From CAZUHK01 sp964620345 (GTDB lineage Bacteria > Planctomycetota > Phycisphaerae > Phycisphaerales > Zrk34), in NCBI GenBank assembly GCA_964620345.1, contig CAZUHK010000174.1:1-5998 (forward strand): 5,998 bases of DNA. The letters run 5' to 3'. Positions within the stretch are counted from its first letter, which is position 1; each line of letters opens with the position of its first letter. Of the stretch, positions 1 through 5,524 are shown piece by piece. The translations under genes were made by a program, and so were the position numbers. Below the pieces are notes generated by a model, which was given only the letters and a program-made list of their open reading frames with translations, had not been told where the DNA came from and ran no database searches.

Positions 1-104
1 TCCGCGCAAGCGCATCTAAAGCGCGTATCAGCGCAGACTTATAAATCTTCGCCCCCTTATGTTGATGGCGTTCCGGGCCGATCCGTTTTATTGGCGGTCA
101 ACCC

Positions 105-111
105 GAAAGGA
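105..111 (+). promoter_or_regulatory. Shine-Dalgarno site of the GH29 gene
   Basis: GAAAGGA lies 8 nt before the ATG at 120, close to ideal spacing, and fixes that start. The same GAAAGG core precedes serC and pcm, so it looks like this genome's usual ribosome binding site. The rest of 1-119 holds no recognisable gene. An AT-rich TATAAA at 40-45 could be a -10 box, but no -35 partner is visible. Confidence 0.7.
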
Positions 112-119
112 TAATCGCG

Positions 120-1205
120 ATGCCCGATGTGCCCAACTTCCTCGAACGTTACGCCGACCTCTACGCCGACGATCCTCGGGCGGCGTGCCTGAAGTGGTTT
201 GGCGAGGCGAAGTACGGTCTGTTTCTGCACTACGGCCTGTACTCGTTGCTGGGCCGGCACGAGTGGGTGCAATTGCGCGAGCGGATCCGCCCGGGGGAAT
301 ACGAACATCTCGCCCACCATTTCAGCGGCGAGCGGTTCGACGCCGGGCAGATCGCCGACTTCGCCATCGCCTGCGGCATGCGCTACATCAATCTCACCAC
401 GCGCCACCACGATGGGTTCTGCCTGTTCGGCTCGGCGTGGTCGCGTTTCAACAGCGTGGATGCGGCGCCGTGCGGGCGCGACCTGGTCGGCGAGCTGGCC
501 GCGGCCTGCGACGCCCGCGGGCTGGGCCTGTGCCTCTACTACTCCCACGGCCGCGACTGGAAACACCCCCACGCGCCCAACAACGACCGCTGGGGCGGCG
601 CCGCCCGGCCCGAGTACGACCCGCCCGAACCGACCTACGCCACCGGCGCCGCGCACGACCTGTCGATCTACCTGCGCTTCATGCAAGGCCAGATCACCGA
701 GCTGCTCACGCAATACGATCACCCCGTGGCCAACATCTGGCTCGACGGCATCGGTGTGCCGCTGCACCCGCGCCGCGACGGCGGCGAGGTGAACGAATCG
801 TTCGATCCGCGCACCGATGACGATGCGTTCGAATGCCAGAAGCTCTACGATCACATCCACGCGACCAGCCCTTACGCCCTGGTCAGCTACAAGCAGGGCT
901 ACCTGGGCACCGAAGACTTTTACGCCCCCGAGCACAAGGCGTACAATCGCTTCGGCCAAAGCTTCGACCAGGTGCCCGGCGAAATCTGCACCACCGCCGG
1001 CGGCGGCTGGGGCTACACCGCGGGCAACGACTACTGCTCGGCCGACGAACTGTGGCAGAAGCTGACCACCGCCCGCGCCGCCGGCTGCAACCTGCTGATG
1101 AACATCGGCCCGCTGCCCGACGGCTCGCTGCCCAAGCAGGCCACCGATGTGCTCCGCGAAGTCGGCCGACGCCTCGCGGACGAAGGATTCCCCGGCAAGG
1201 ATTGA
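120..1205 (+). CDS. GH29 family glycoside hydrolase (alpha-L-fucosidase-like), catalytic domain only
   Basis: This is a 361-residue protein of the alpha-L-fucosidase family (GH29), retaining enzymes that remove terminal L-fucose from glycans. Visible family landmarks are the N-terminal strand KYGLFLHYGLYSL (31-43), the paired histidines and aspartate of RHHDGF (95-100), the nucleophile strand NIWLDG with Asp209, GGGWGY (294-299), and the closing strand NLLMNIGPLPDGSLP (324-338). I cannot place the acid/base glutamate with confidence. The protein ends just after the barrel and lacks the C-terminal beta-sandwich of many fucosidases. No signal peptide or lipobox is seen, so it is probably cytoplasmic and acts on imported oligosaccharides. 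The start is set by GAAAGGA 8 nt upstream. A dehydrogenase gene begins 23 nt after the stop, suggesting an operon. The family assignment is firm; strict fucose specificity is inferred. Confidence 0.88.
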   Translation: MPDVPNFLERYADLYADDPRAACLKWFGEAKYGLFLHYGLYSLLGRHEWVQLRERIRPGEYEHLAHHFSGERFDAGQIADFAIACGMRYINLTTRHHDGFCLFGSAWSRFNSVDAAPCGRDLVGELAAACDARGLGLCLYYSHGRDWKHPHAPNNDRWGGAARPEYDPPEPTYATGAAHDLSIYLRFMQGQITELLTQYDHPVANIWLDGIGVPLHPRRDGGEVNESFDPRTDDDAFECQKLYDHIHATSPYALVSYKQGYLGTEDFYAPEHKAYNRFGQSFDQVPGEICTTAGGGWGYTAGNDYCSADELWQKLTTARAAGCNLLMNIGPLPDGSLPKQATDVLREVGRRLADEGFPGKD

Positions 1206-1228
1206 CCCACCACCCAGCGGTTCAAACC

Positions 1229-2008
1229 ATGAGCGACCAAGCCAGCGACAACCCGCGGCACGTGCTGATCACCGGCGTGGCCGGGGCGATCGGGCGGCGG
1301 CTGGCGCCGCACCTGATCGAGCGCGGCCACCGCGTGCGCGGGTTCGACCGCGTCGAATACGAGCCGCTGGCCGACATGGTCATCGGCGAGCTGACCGACC
1401 CGGTCGCCGTGGGCCGCGCGATGCAGGGGATCGACACGGTGATTCACCTCGCGGCGAATCCGCACAACGGTGACTTCATCGAAGATCTGTTGCAGCCCAA
1501 CGTGGTCGGCCTGCATCACGTGTTCGACCAGGCGCGCCAGGCGGGCGTGGGGCGCATGGTCGTGGCCAGTTCGCTGCAGGTGGTCGACGGGCATCAAAAG
1601 GATCAGGCCGGCCGGGTCATCGGCGTGGAAGACGGCCCGACACCCCAGCGGATGTACGCCTTGACCAAGGTCTGGGCCGAGGAGATGGGCCGACTCTACG
1701 CCCAGATGAGCGACATGACGGTGCTCGCGGTGCGCATCGGCTTTTACCCGCGCGGCCCGGCGGCGTGCGAGAGGATCGAACGCCGCCGGCAGGGCACCAA
1801 CTGCGTGCTGAGCCATCGCGATGCCAATCGATTCTTCGAGCGATGCGTGGCATGCGACCCGCCGCCGCAGCGGTTCAACATCCTCTTCGCCGTGAGCAAA
1901 CAGGCCGACGAAGTTGGGCCGAGATTTGATCTTGAGCCGGCACGCCGCGTCATCGGCTACGAACCGACGGATCGGTATCCGCAGGGAATCACGTTCGACA
2001 CCGACTGA
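1229..2008 (+). CDS. NAD-dependent epimerase/dehydratase family protein, uronate-dehydrogenase-like
   Basis: This is a 259-residue extended short-chain dehydrogenase/reductase with a Rossmann fold. The dinucleotide loop is GVAGAIG (16-22), and Asp40 closing the second strand points to NAD rather than NADP. HLAANPHNG spans 73-81. The catalytic set is Ser114/Ser115, Tyr143 and Lys147 (YALTK). The layout, including VRIG (168-171), a LSHRD segment in the C-terminal third and a GYEPTD tail, most resembles uronate dehydrogenases, which oxidise hexuronates to aldaric acid lactones. However, where I remember SSNH in characterised uronate dehydrogenases, this protein reads SSLQ, so the substrate may be another sugar. 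The reading frame is open far upstream, but the N-terminus and Rossmann fold begin at the ATG at 1229, preceded by only a weak AGCGG. It follows the GH29 gene by 23 nt, so joint transcription is likely. Confidence 0.8.
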   Translation: MSDQASDNPRHVLITGVAGAIGRRLAPHLIERGHRVRGFDRVEYEPLADMVIGELTDPVAVGRAMQGIDTVIHLAANPHNGDFIEDLLQPNVVGLHHVFDQARQAGVGRMVVASSLQVVDGHQKDQAGRVIGVEDGPTPQRMYALTKVWAEEMGRLYAQMSDMTVLAVRIGFYPRGPAACERIERRRQGTNCVLSHRDANRFFERCVACDPPPQRFNILFAVSKQADEVGPRFDLEPARRVIGYEPTDRYPQGITFDTD

Positions 2009-2010
2009 AT

Positions 2011-2190
2011 GCAAAGGCGCGAAGCAGACGCGAAGGGCCGCGGCGGAGAATCCGCTGGACAGGATCGACCGGATGGACCGGATCGCTTCCCTCCGCCGGC
2101 AGGAGCTCGCCCATCCTGACCATCCTGTCAATCCTGTCTAAGGAAGACTCTTCTCCGCGGCCCGCTGCGCTGTGCGCGTCTGCGTGGTGA
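2011..2190. repeat. Nested palindromic intergenic element with 9-bp tandem units in its inner arms
   Basis: Four nested inverted pairs are visible. GCAGACGCG at 2024-2032 is the exact reverse complement of 2175-2183. GGGCCGCGG at 2035-2043 pairs exactly with 2155-2163. GGAGAA at 2045-2050 pairs with TTCTCC at 2151-2156. The inner arms, 2059-2083 and 2113-2137, match as reverse complements at 21 of 25 positions, and each is built of three degenerate 9-bp units of the type ACAGGATNG. The centre holds a CTCC/GGAG mini-stem (2091-2094 with 2102-2105). The element begins 2 nt after the dehydrogenase stop and codes for nothing plausible. It may act as a terminator or be a dispersed REP-like repeat; I recall similar AGGATTGACAGGATGG strings in planctomycete and other environmental genomes. 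Confidence 0.8.
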
Positions 2191-2249
2191 TCGCTCGCCC
2201 CGCCCGTGGAACCGGCGTGTGGACCTGCTATCCTGTGCGACCGTTGAAT

Positions 2250-2256
2250 GAAAGGA
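2250..2256 (+). promoter_or_regulatory. Shine-Dalgarno site of serC
   Basis: GAAAGGA ends 11 nt before the ATG at 2268, slightly long but usable. It overlaps an in-frame ATG at 2256, which therefore cannot be the start served by it. A possible -10 box TATCCT at 2229-2234 lies just upstream, without a clear -35. Confidence 0.55.
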
Positions 2257-2267
2257 TGGTTCGACCG

Positions 2268-3350
2268 ATGGCACGCATTTACAACTTCTCCGCCGGGCCG
2301 TGCACGCTGCCGCTGCCGGCTCTCGAAGCCGCCCGCGACCAGTTCATCGATTACCAGGGCCAGGGCATGTCGCTGATCGAGATGTCCCACCGCTCCAAGA
2401 CGGTGGTGGGCGTCCACGAGGCGGCGATCGCCGGGCTGCGCAAGCAGTTGGGCGTCCCCGACACGCACCGGATCCTGCTGCTGGGCGGCGGGGCGACGAT
2501 GCAGTTTTCCATGATCCCGGCCAACCTGCTGCGCGACGGACGCGGCGCCGACTACACCCACTCGGGCGCCTGGGCCAAGAAGGCCATCGCCGACGCCAAG
2601 ACGTTCGGCACCGTCGAGGTCATCTGGTCCGGCGAGGATCAGGACTTCATGACGCTGCCCGACCCGCAGTCGCTGGACATCCACGACGACGCGGCGTACC
2701 TGCACGTCACGAGCAACGAGACGATCGGCGGCGTGCAGTGGCAGGACTACCCCGACACCGACGTGCCGCTGGTGGCCGACATGTCCAGCGAGATCCTCAG
2801 CCGGCCCGTGCCGTTCGAGAAGTTCGGCATCATCTACGCCGGGGCGCAGAAGAACATCGGCCCGGCGGGCGTGGCGCTGGTCATCATTCGCGATGACATT
2901 CTCGAGCGATGCCCGGCCGACATGCCGCTGTACCAGAACTACCCCAAGCACGCCCAGGCCGACTCGATGCTCAACACCCCGCCGGTGTTCCAGATCTGGA
3001 TGATCGGTCTGATCATGGACTGGCTCGATGGCCAGGGCGGCCTGCGCTGGGCCCAGGACATGGCCGAGCAGCGCAGCGCGATGCTGTACGACGTGATCGA
3101 CGAGCTGGGCGATTTCTACCGCAGCCCGGTGGACAAGCGGTTCCGCTCGAAGATGAACGTGGTGTGGCGCTGCCCCAGCGAGGAGCTCGAAGCGCGGTTC
3201 ATCGAGCAGGCCCAGGCGCAGGGGATGAACGGCCTGAAAGGCCACCGCAGCGTCGGCGGCTGCCGCGCGTCGATCTACAATGCGATGCCGCTGCGAGGCG
3301 TCGAGGCGCTGGCGCAGTTCATGAAGGACTTTGCCGCGAAGAACGGGTAG
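2268..3350 (+). CDS. serC: Phosphoserine aminotransferase
   Basis: SerC is a PLP-dependent class V aminotransferase that converts 3-phosphohydroxypyruvate plus glutamate to phosphoserine and 2-oxoglutarate, the second step of serine synthesis. It usually also acts on the analogous erythronate intermediate in vitamin B6 synthesis. At 360 residues it has the family's usual length. The N-terminus ARIYNFSAGP is diagnostic. His41-Arg42 (EMSHRSK) match the phosphate-binding pair of E. coli SerC, GGGAT (73-77) binds the cofactor phosphate, Trp102 stacks on the ring, Asp171 (VADMSS) contacts its nitrogen, and Lys195 in AGAQKNIGPAG forms the Schiff base. The C-terminal GHRSVGGCRASIYNAM is typical. The frame stays open upstream to 2172, inside the palindrome, but homology begins at 2268. 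No co-transcribed serine gene is visible; repeat elements lie on both sides. Confidence 0.97.
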   Translation: MARIYNFSAGPCTLPLPALEAARDQFIDYQGQGMSLIEMSHRSKTVVGVHEAAIAGLRKQLGVPDTHRILLLGGGATMQFSMIPANLLRDGRGADYTHSGAWAKKAIADAKTFGTVEVIWSGEDQDFMTLPDPQSLDIHDDAAYLHVTSNETIGGVQWQDYPDTDVPLVADMSSEILSRPVPFEKFGIIYAGAQKNIGPAGVALVIIRDDILERCPADMPLYQNYPKHAQADSMLNTPPVFQIWMIGLIMDWLDGQGGLRWAQDMAEQRSAMLYDVIDELGDFYRSPVDKRFRSKMNVVWRCPSEELEARFIEQAQAQGMNGLKGHRSVGGCRASIYNAMPLRGVEALAQFMKDFAAKNG

Positions 3351-3360
3351 AGGAGGAGGG

Positions 3361-3486
3361 AGAAAAGTAGGAAAGCAGAAAAGTAGGAAAGTAGGAAAGC
3401 GGGAAAGCAGGAATGGGGTGGTCGAGCGGGCGCGGGCGTTGACCTTTTATTTTCTGCTTTTCCGCTTTGACCTTTTCCTGTTTTGG
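3361..3486. repeat. Inverted-repeat element with purine-rich and pyrimidine-rich arms of about 8-bp units
   Basis: The left arm (3361-3413) is a degenerate tandem array of about six 8-bp units resembling GAAAGTAG or GAAAGCAG, almost all purine on the plus strand. The right arm (3442-3485) is rich in T and C and approximates its reverse complement. The best-paired part is 3396-3413 against 3451-3468: 16 of 18 positions are complementary, and the other two are G opposite T, which would be G-U pairs in RNA, so an 18-bp stem with a 37-nt loop could form. The composition departs sharply from the GC-rich genes around it. It starts 10 nt after the serC stop and ends 9 nt before the next ATG. Likely a dispersed noncoding repeat that may also end serC transcription. 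Confidence 0.75.
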
Positions 3487-3495
3487 CCACAGCCC

Positions 3496-3819
3496 ATGCG
3501 TCCGCGACACCTGGATCTCGACAAGCAGCGCGGCCTCACGATCGTGTGGGACGACGGCCGCGCCAGCTACTATCCCGTCGGCTACCTGCGCGCGATGAGC
3601 CCCTCGGCCGAGATGCGCGAGCAACGCGAACAATCCCGACGCAACCCGTTGCACGTGCTGGGTGACGATCGGTCCGGCAGCTTCCAAAGCGTCACCGCGC
3701 TCGACGCGGAACTGGTCGGCAACTACGCCCTGCGCATCCGCTTCTCCGATGGTCACCGCACCGGCATCTACTCCTGGCAATACTTGCGCGAGATCGATCC
3801 GCAGCGCGGCGGGGTATAA
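3496..3819 (+). CDS. DUF971 domain protein (GBBH-like N-terminal domain)
   Basis: This is a 107-residue cytoplasmic protein of the DUF971 family, whose domain also forms the N-terminus of gamma-butyrobetaine hydroxylase and appears in some Mrp/ApbC iron-sulfur carriers. Family signs are LTIVWDDGRASYYPVGYLR (14-32), the SPSAE segment (35-39) that stands where other members carry cysteines, and GNYALRIRFSDGHRTGIYSWQYLRE near the C-terminus. No enzyme activity is established for such stand-alone proteins and I assign none. The ATG at 3496 fits the family's length. The open frame reaches back to 3331 but would translate the repeat element and part of serC, so that extension is rejected. There is no recognisable ribosome binding site before the ATG, which lies 9 nt beyond the repeat. 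The final codon and stop form part of a TATAAT box for the next gene. Confidence 0.82.
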   Translation: MRPRHLDLDKQRGLTIVWDDGRASYYPVGYLRAMSPSAEMREQREQSRRNPLHVLGDDRSGSFQSVTALDAELVGNYALRIRFSDGHRTGIYSWQYLREIDPQRGGV

Positions 3820-3820
3820 T
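3815..3820 (+). promoter_or_regulatory. Perfect -10 box (TATAAT) for a probably leaderless hicB transcript
   Basis: TATAAT is formed by the end of the last DUF971 codon (GTA), its stop (TAA) and one more T. Its last base lies 6 nt before the ATG at 3827, so a transcript starting 6-8 nt after the box would begin at or next to the start codon. No ribosome binding site is seen there, which fits leaderless translation. A convincing -35 is lacking: 17 nt upstream stands GATCGA. Confidence 0.5.
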
Positions 3821-3826
3821 GCGAGC

Positions 3827-4030
3827 ATGAAGTGGCGTGTGATTGTTCAGCAAGACCCCGAGACCGGCGATTGGGCGGCCTGGTGCCCGGAGTTGCCGGG
3901 TTGCGCCTCGGCCGGCGTGACCGAGGATCAGGCCGTGGCCAATATCCGCGAGGCGATCGAGCTTTATCTCGAACCTGACCCCATCGACCTGCCGGAGCTG
4001 GCGGTCGAGCGAGAGGTCGTTGTGGGATGA
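3827..4030 (+). CDS. hicB: HicB-family antitoxin (short form)
   Basis: This is a 67-residue protein with the partial RNase-H-like fold of HicB antitoxins, which bind and block the HicA mRNA interferase. The signature runs through the first 45 residues: MKWRVIVQQD, then GDWAAWCPELPGCASAG (14-30), then a TEDQAVANIREAIELYL helix (32-48). The tail is acidic and short. Longer HicB proteins carry a C-terminal helix-turn-helix or ribbon-helix-helix domain that represses the operon; none is present here. The start follows from homology and lies immediately after a TATAAT box with no ribosome binding site. The stop overlaps the hicA start as ATGA (4027-4030), giving translational coupling. The antitoxin-first order differs from E. 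coli hicAB, where the toxin comes first, but is common in other short HicBA pairs. Confidence 0.85.
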   Translation: MKWRVIVQQDPETGDWAAWCPELPGCASAGVTEDQAVANIREAIELYLEPDPIDLPELAVEREVVVG

Positions 4031-4254
4031 GTCCGCGTGTCCGACGCTTGAACGCCCGGCAGGTCGAATCATTGCTGCGCGACCACGGCTTCCAACTCGT
4101 CACTCAAAAGGGCAGCCACCGCAAGTGGCGACACCCCGAGCAGCGCCTGCAGGTCATCGTGCCCGACCATCGCGGCCGCGACTTGCCCATCGGCACGCTG
4201 CGCAACATCCTCACCGCTGCACAAATCCCCGAAGATCAGTGGATCAGCCCATGA
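4027..4254 (+). CDS. hicA: HicA-family mRNA interferase toxin
   Basis: This is a 75-residue HicA (YcfA-like) toxin with a double-stranded-RNA-binding-like fold that cleaves mRNA when free of its antitoxin. Motifs are the N-terminal LNARQVESLLRDHGF (8-22), the catalytic-loop KGSHRKW (28-34) with His31 as the expected catalytic residue, VIVPDH (43-48), and the closing GTLRNILTAAQI (56-67). All expected parts are present, so it looks intact and potentially active. GAGAGG at 4011-4016, 10 nt before the ATG, may serve as a ribosome binding site, in addition to coupling through the ATGA overlap with hicB. Its own stop overlaps the start of the thioesterase gene in the same ATGA manner (4251-4254). 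Confidence 0.88.
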   Translation: MSPRVRRLNARQVESLLRDHGFQLVTQKGSHRKWRHPEQRLQVIVPDHRGRDLPIGTLRNILTAAQIPEDQWISP

Positions 4255-4676
4255 CCCGCCCCGCCAACGCATTCGAGATGCGGCTCACCGTCGGCGCCGA
4301 TGACGTGGACGTGCAGGGGCACGTGTCGAACGTGACGATCGTGGGGTGGATCAGCCGCGCCGCGTGGGAGCACAGCAAGGCGCTGGGCTATGACCTGGAT
4401 GCGTATCGCGAGCTGGGGGCGTGGTTCGTCGTGCGTCGGCACGAGGTGGACTACCACGGCTTTGCGCGGCGGGGCGATGAGCTGACCGTGTCCACCTGGC
4501 CGACCGATCTGCGAAAGGTCGTCGCCGAGCGCCGGCACGAGATCCGCCGCGCCGCCGACGATGCGCTGATCGCCGAGGCGTTGAACGTCTGGGCGTTTGT
4601 CGATGCCACGACCGGCCGGCCGGTGCGCATCCCCGATGCGGTGCGCGCGGCGTTTGATCCGGCGAAGTGGCGGTAG
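4251..4676 (+). CDS. Acyl-CoA thioesterase, hotdog fold (4HBT/YbgC-FadM type)
   Basis: This is a 141-residue single-domain hotdog protein of the 4-hydroxybenzoyl-CoA thioesterase family; relatives hydrolyse acyl-CoA or acyl carrier protein thioesters in the cytoplasm as tetramers. The catalytic segment DVDVQGHVSNVTIVGWISRA (18-37) corresponds to the family pattern DxxGHVNN, with Asp20 as the expected catalytic acid. It is followed by EHSKALGYD on the central helix. VDYHGFARRGDELTVSTW (66-83) and the RRHEIRR strand (94-100) complete the fold. The substrate cannot be told from sequence. The ATG overlaps the hicA stop (ATGA), and no strong ribosome binding site precedes it, so translation is probably coupled to the toxin-antitoxin genes. 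Start sites further upstream in this frame would run through hicA and are rejected. Confidence 0.83.
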   Translation: MTRPANAFEMRLTVGADDVDVQGHVSNVTIVGWISRAAWEHSKALGYDLDAYRELGAWFVVRRHEVDYHGFARRGDELTVSTWPTDLRKVVAERRHEIRRAADDALIAEALNVWAFVDATTGRPVRIPDAVRAAFDPAKWR

Positions 4677-4691
4677 GGTGCCGGCGCGGGG

Positions 4692-4713
4692 GGCGCGGCG
4701 CAGCGACCGCGCC
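4692..4713. terminator. GC hairpin between convergent genes, possible terminator
   Basis: GGCGCGG (4692-4698) is the exact reverse complement of CCGCGCC (4707-4713), giving a 7-bp stem with an 8-nt loop. It sits in the 51-bp gap between the convergent thioesterase and pcm genes, where a bidirectional terminator would be expected. No T-tract follows on either strand, and such stems arise easily in very GC-rich DNA. Confidence 0.3.
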
Positions 4714-4727
4714 GCTGACCGCCGCCC

Positions 4728-5399
4728 TCACCAGCCCTGCTGGCCGACGAGGGGGACGAAGCGGCAATCCAGCAGGTGGCGGGTGTGCAGTTGATCGCCG
4801 GCGCGATCAACGACCGCGAGCTGCTGGGCCTGCCAGTCGCCCACGGGGATGACGAGCTTGCCATTGTCGGCCAACTGCCCGGTCAGCGCCGGGCAGATGC
4901 GCGGGGCGCCGGCGGTGACGATGATGCGGTCGAAAGGCGCCGCGTCGGGCCAGCCCAGCGTGCCGTCGCCGGCGTGGACGGTGACGTTGTCGATGCCCAG
5001 CTTCGCCACCGCGGCGCGGCCCTGCTCGGCCAGCGCCTCGTCGCGTTCGATGCTGACCACCGCCCGGCCGAGCTGCGCGAGGATCGCCGTCTGGTACCCG
5101 CTGCCGGTGCCGATCTCGAGCACGCGGTGGTGCGGCTCGACCTCCAGCAGCTCGCACATCAGCGCCACGATGTACGGCTGGCTGATGGTCTGGCTGTTGC
5201 GGGTCGGCAGGGCGCTGTCGTCGTAAGCGCGGTGCTTGAGCGAGTCGTTGACGAACACGTGCCGCGGCACCGAGCGCATCTGCCGCAGCACCCGCGCGTC
5301 GTTGATCCCGCGGCGGCGGAGCTGGGTCTGCACCATGCGCTGCGCCGCGGCGCCGTAGGTCGCTTCGTCGGCCCAGAGCGTGCCGAATGATTCTGCCAT
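4728..5399 (-). CDS. pcm: Protein-L-isoaspartate O-methyltransferase
   Basis: This is a 223-residue SAM-dependent methyltransferase that methylates L-isoaspartyl residues in aged proteins and so starts their repair to aspartate. The region before the core, with MVQTQLRRRGI (22-32), RSVPRHVFV (42-50) and TISQPYIVALM (71-81), is specific to this family; Ser73 is the conserved residue of the TxSQP loop. Motif I is VLEIGTGSGYQTAILA (93-108). SIERDEALAEQG, with its acidic residue for SAM ribose, and FDRIIVTAGAP follow as the later motifs. The length is close to that of E. coli Pcm. The ATG at 5399 is chosen because GGGAAAGG stands 8 nt before it; a TTG-initiated extension to 5456 would run over that site. 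It is transcribed divergently from lepB and convergently with the thioesterase gene. Confidence 0.94.
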   Translation of the reverse strand: MAESFGTLWADEATYGAAAQRMVQTQLRRRGINDARVLRQMRSVPRHVFVNDSLKHRAYDDSALPTRNSQTISQPYIVALMCELLEVEPHHRVLEIGTGSGYQTAILAQLGRAVVSIERDEALAEQGRAAVAKLGIDNVTVHAGDGTLGWPDAAPFDRIIVTAGAPRICPALTGQLADNGKLVIPVGDWQAQQLAVVDRAGDQLHTRHLLDCRFVPLVGQQGW

Positions 5400-5407
5400 C
5401 GCCGTTG

Positions 5408-5415
5408 CCTTTCCC
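5408..5415 (-). promoter_or_regulatory. Shine-Dalgarno site of pcm
   Basis: On the minus strand this reads GGGAAAGG and lies 8 nt before the ATG at 5399. It decides the pcm start against the in-frame upstream options at 5435 (ATG) and 5456 (TTG). Confidence 0.7.
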
Positions 5416-5451
5416 AGAGCGGCCCCCACGTGCATCGTTGCGGATTGACCG

Positions 5452-5457
5452 TACAAT
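5452..5457 (+). promoter_or_regulatory. Possible -10 box (TACAAT) for lepB
   Basis: TACAAT differs from TATAAT at one base and lies in the divergent pcm-lepB region. It would place the transcript start near 5464, about 60 nt before the lepB ATG at 5525, and would exclude the in-frame ATG at 5456 as a start. No good -35 is visible at normal spacing, so this is tentative. Confidence 0.35.
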
Positions 5458-5524
5458 GGCCAACCCGCTTGCCGACAACGTGCCCAAAAAAACGCCGACC
5501 GGCCCCCCGGAACGCCGCCTCGCG

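Noticed and set aside
40..45. TATAAA as promoter of the GH29 gene
   Set aside because: No -35 partner at normal spacing and the region to the left is cut off by the window edge, so it is mentioned only as a possibility.
2172..2267. N-terminal extension of SerC by 32 residues
   Set aside because: It would start inside the repeat's right arm; SerC homology begins exactly at 2268 and a GAAAGGA site stands before it.
1989..3245. Long minus-strand open frame (418 codons) opposite serC
   Set aside because: It has no family resemblance, a composition typical of antisense frames in GC-rich genes, and lies over the well-supported serC and the palindrome. The same applies to minus-strand frames at 57-959, 1031-2131 and 4807-5802.
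3361..3413. CRISPR-like direct repeats
   Set aside because: The units are about 8 bp, degenerate and without spacers; no cas gene is present.
3331..3495. N-terminal extension of the DUF971 protein through the repeat
   Set aside because: The extra residues are a Lys/Arg/Gly-rich then Phe/Leu-rich translation of repeat arms and overlap serC; this is an artefact of an open frame.
4611..4624. Perfect 14-bp palindrome ACCGGCCGGCCGGT
   Set aside because: It lies inside the thioesterase reading frame, encodes an ordinary Thr-Gly-Arg-Pro stretch, and is built only of GGCC steps that recur by chance at this GC content.
5456..5524. Upstream in-frame ATG for lepB
   Set aside because: Not excluded, but it has no ribosome binding site, overlaps a possible -10 box, and adds only hydrophilic residues including an A7 run; 5525 is preferred.
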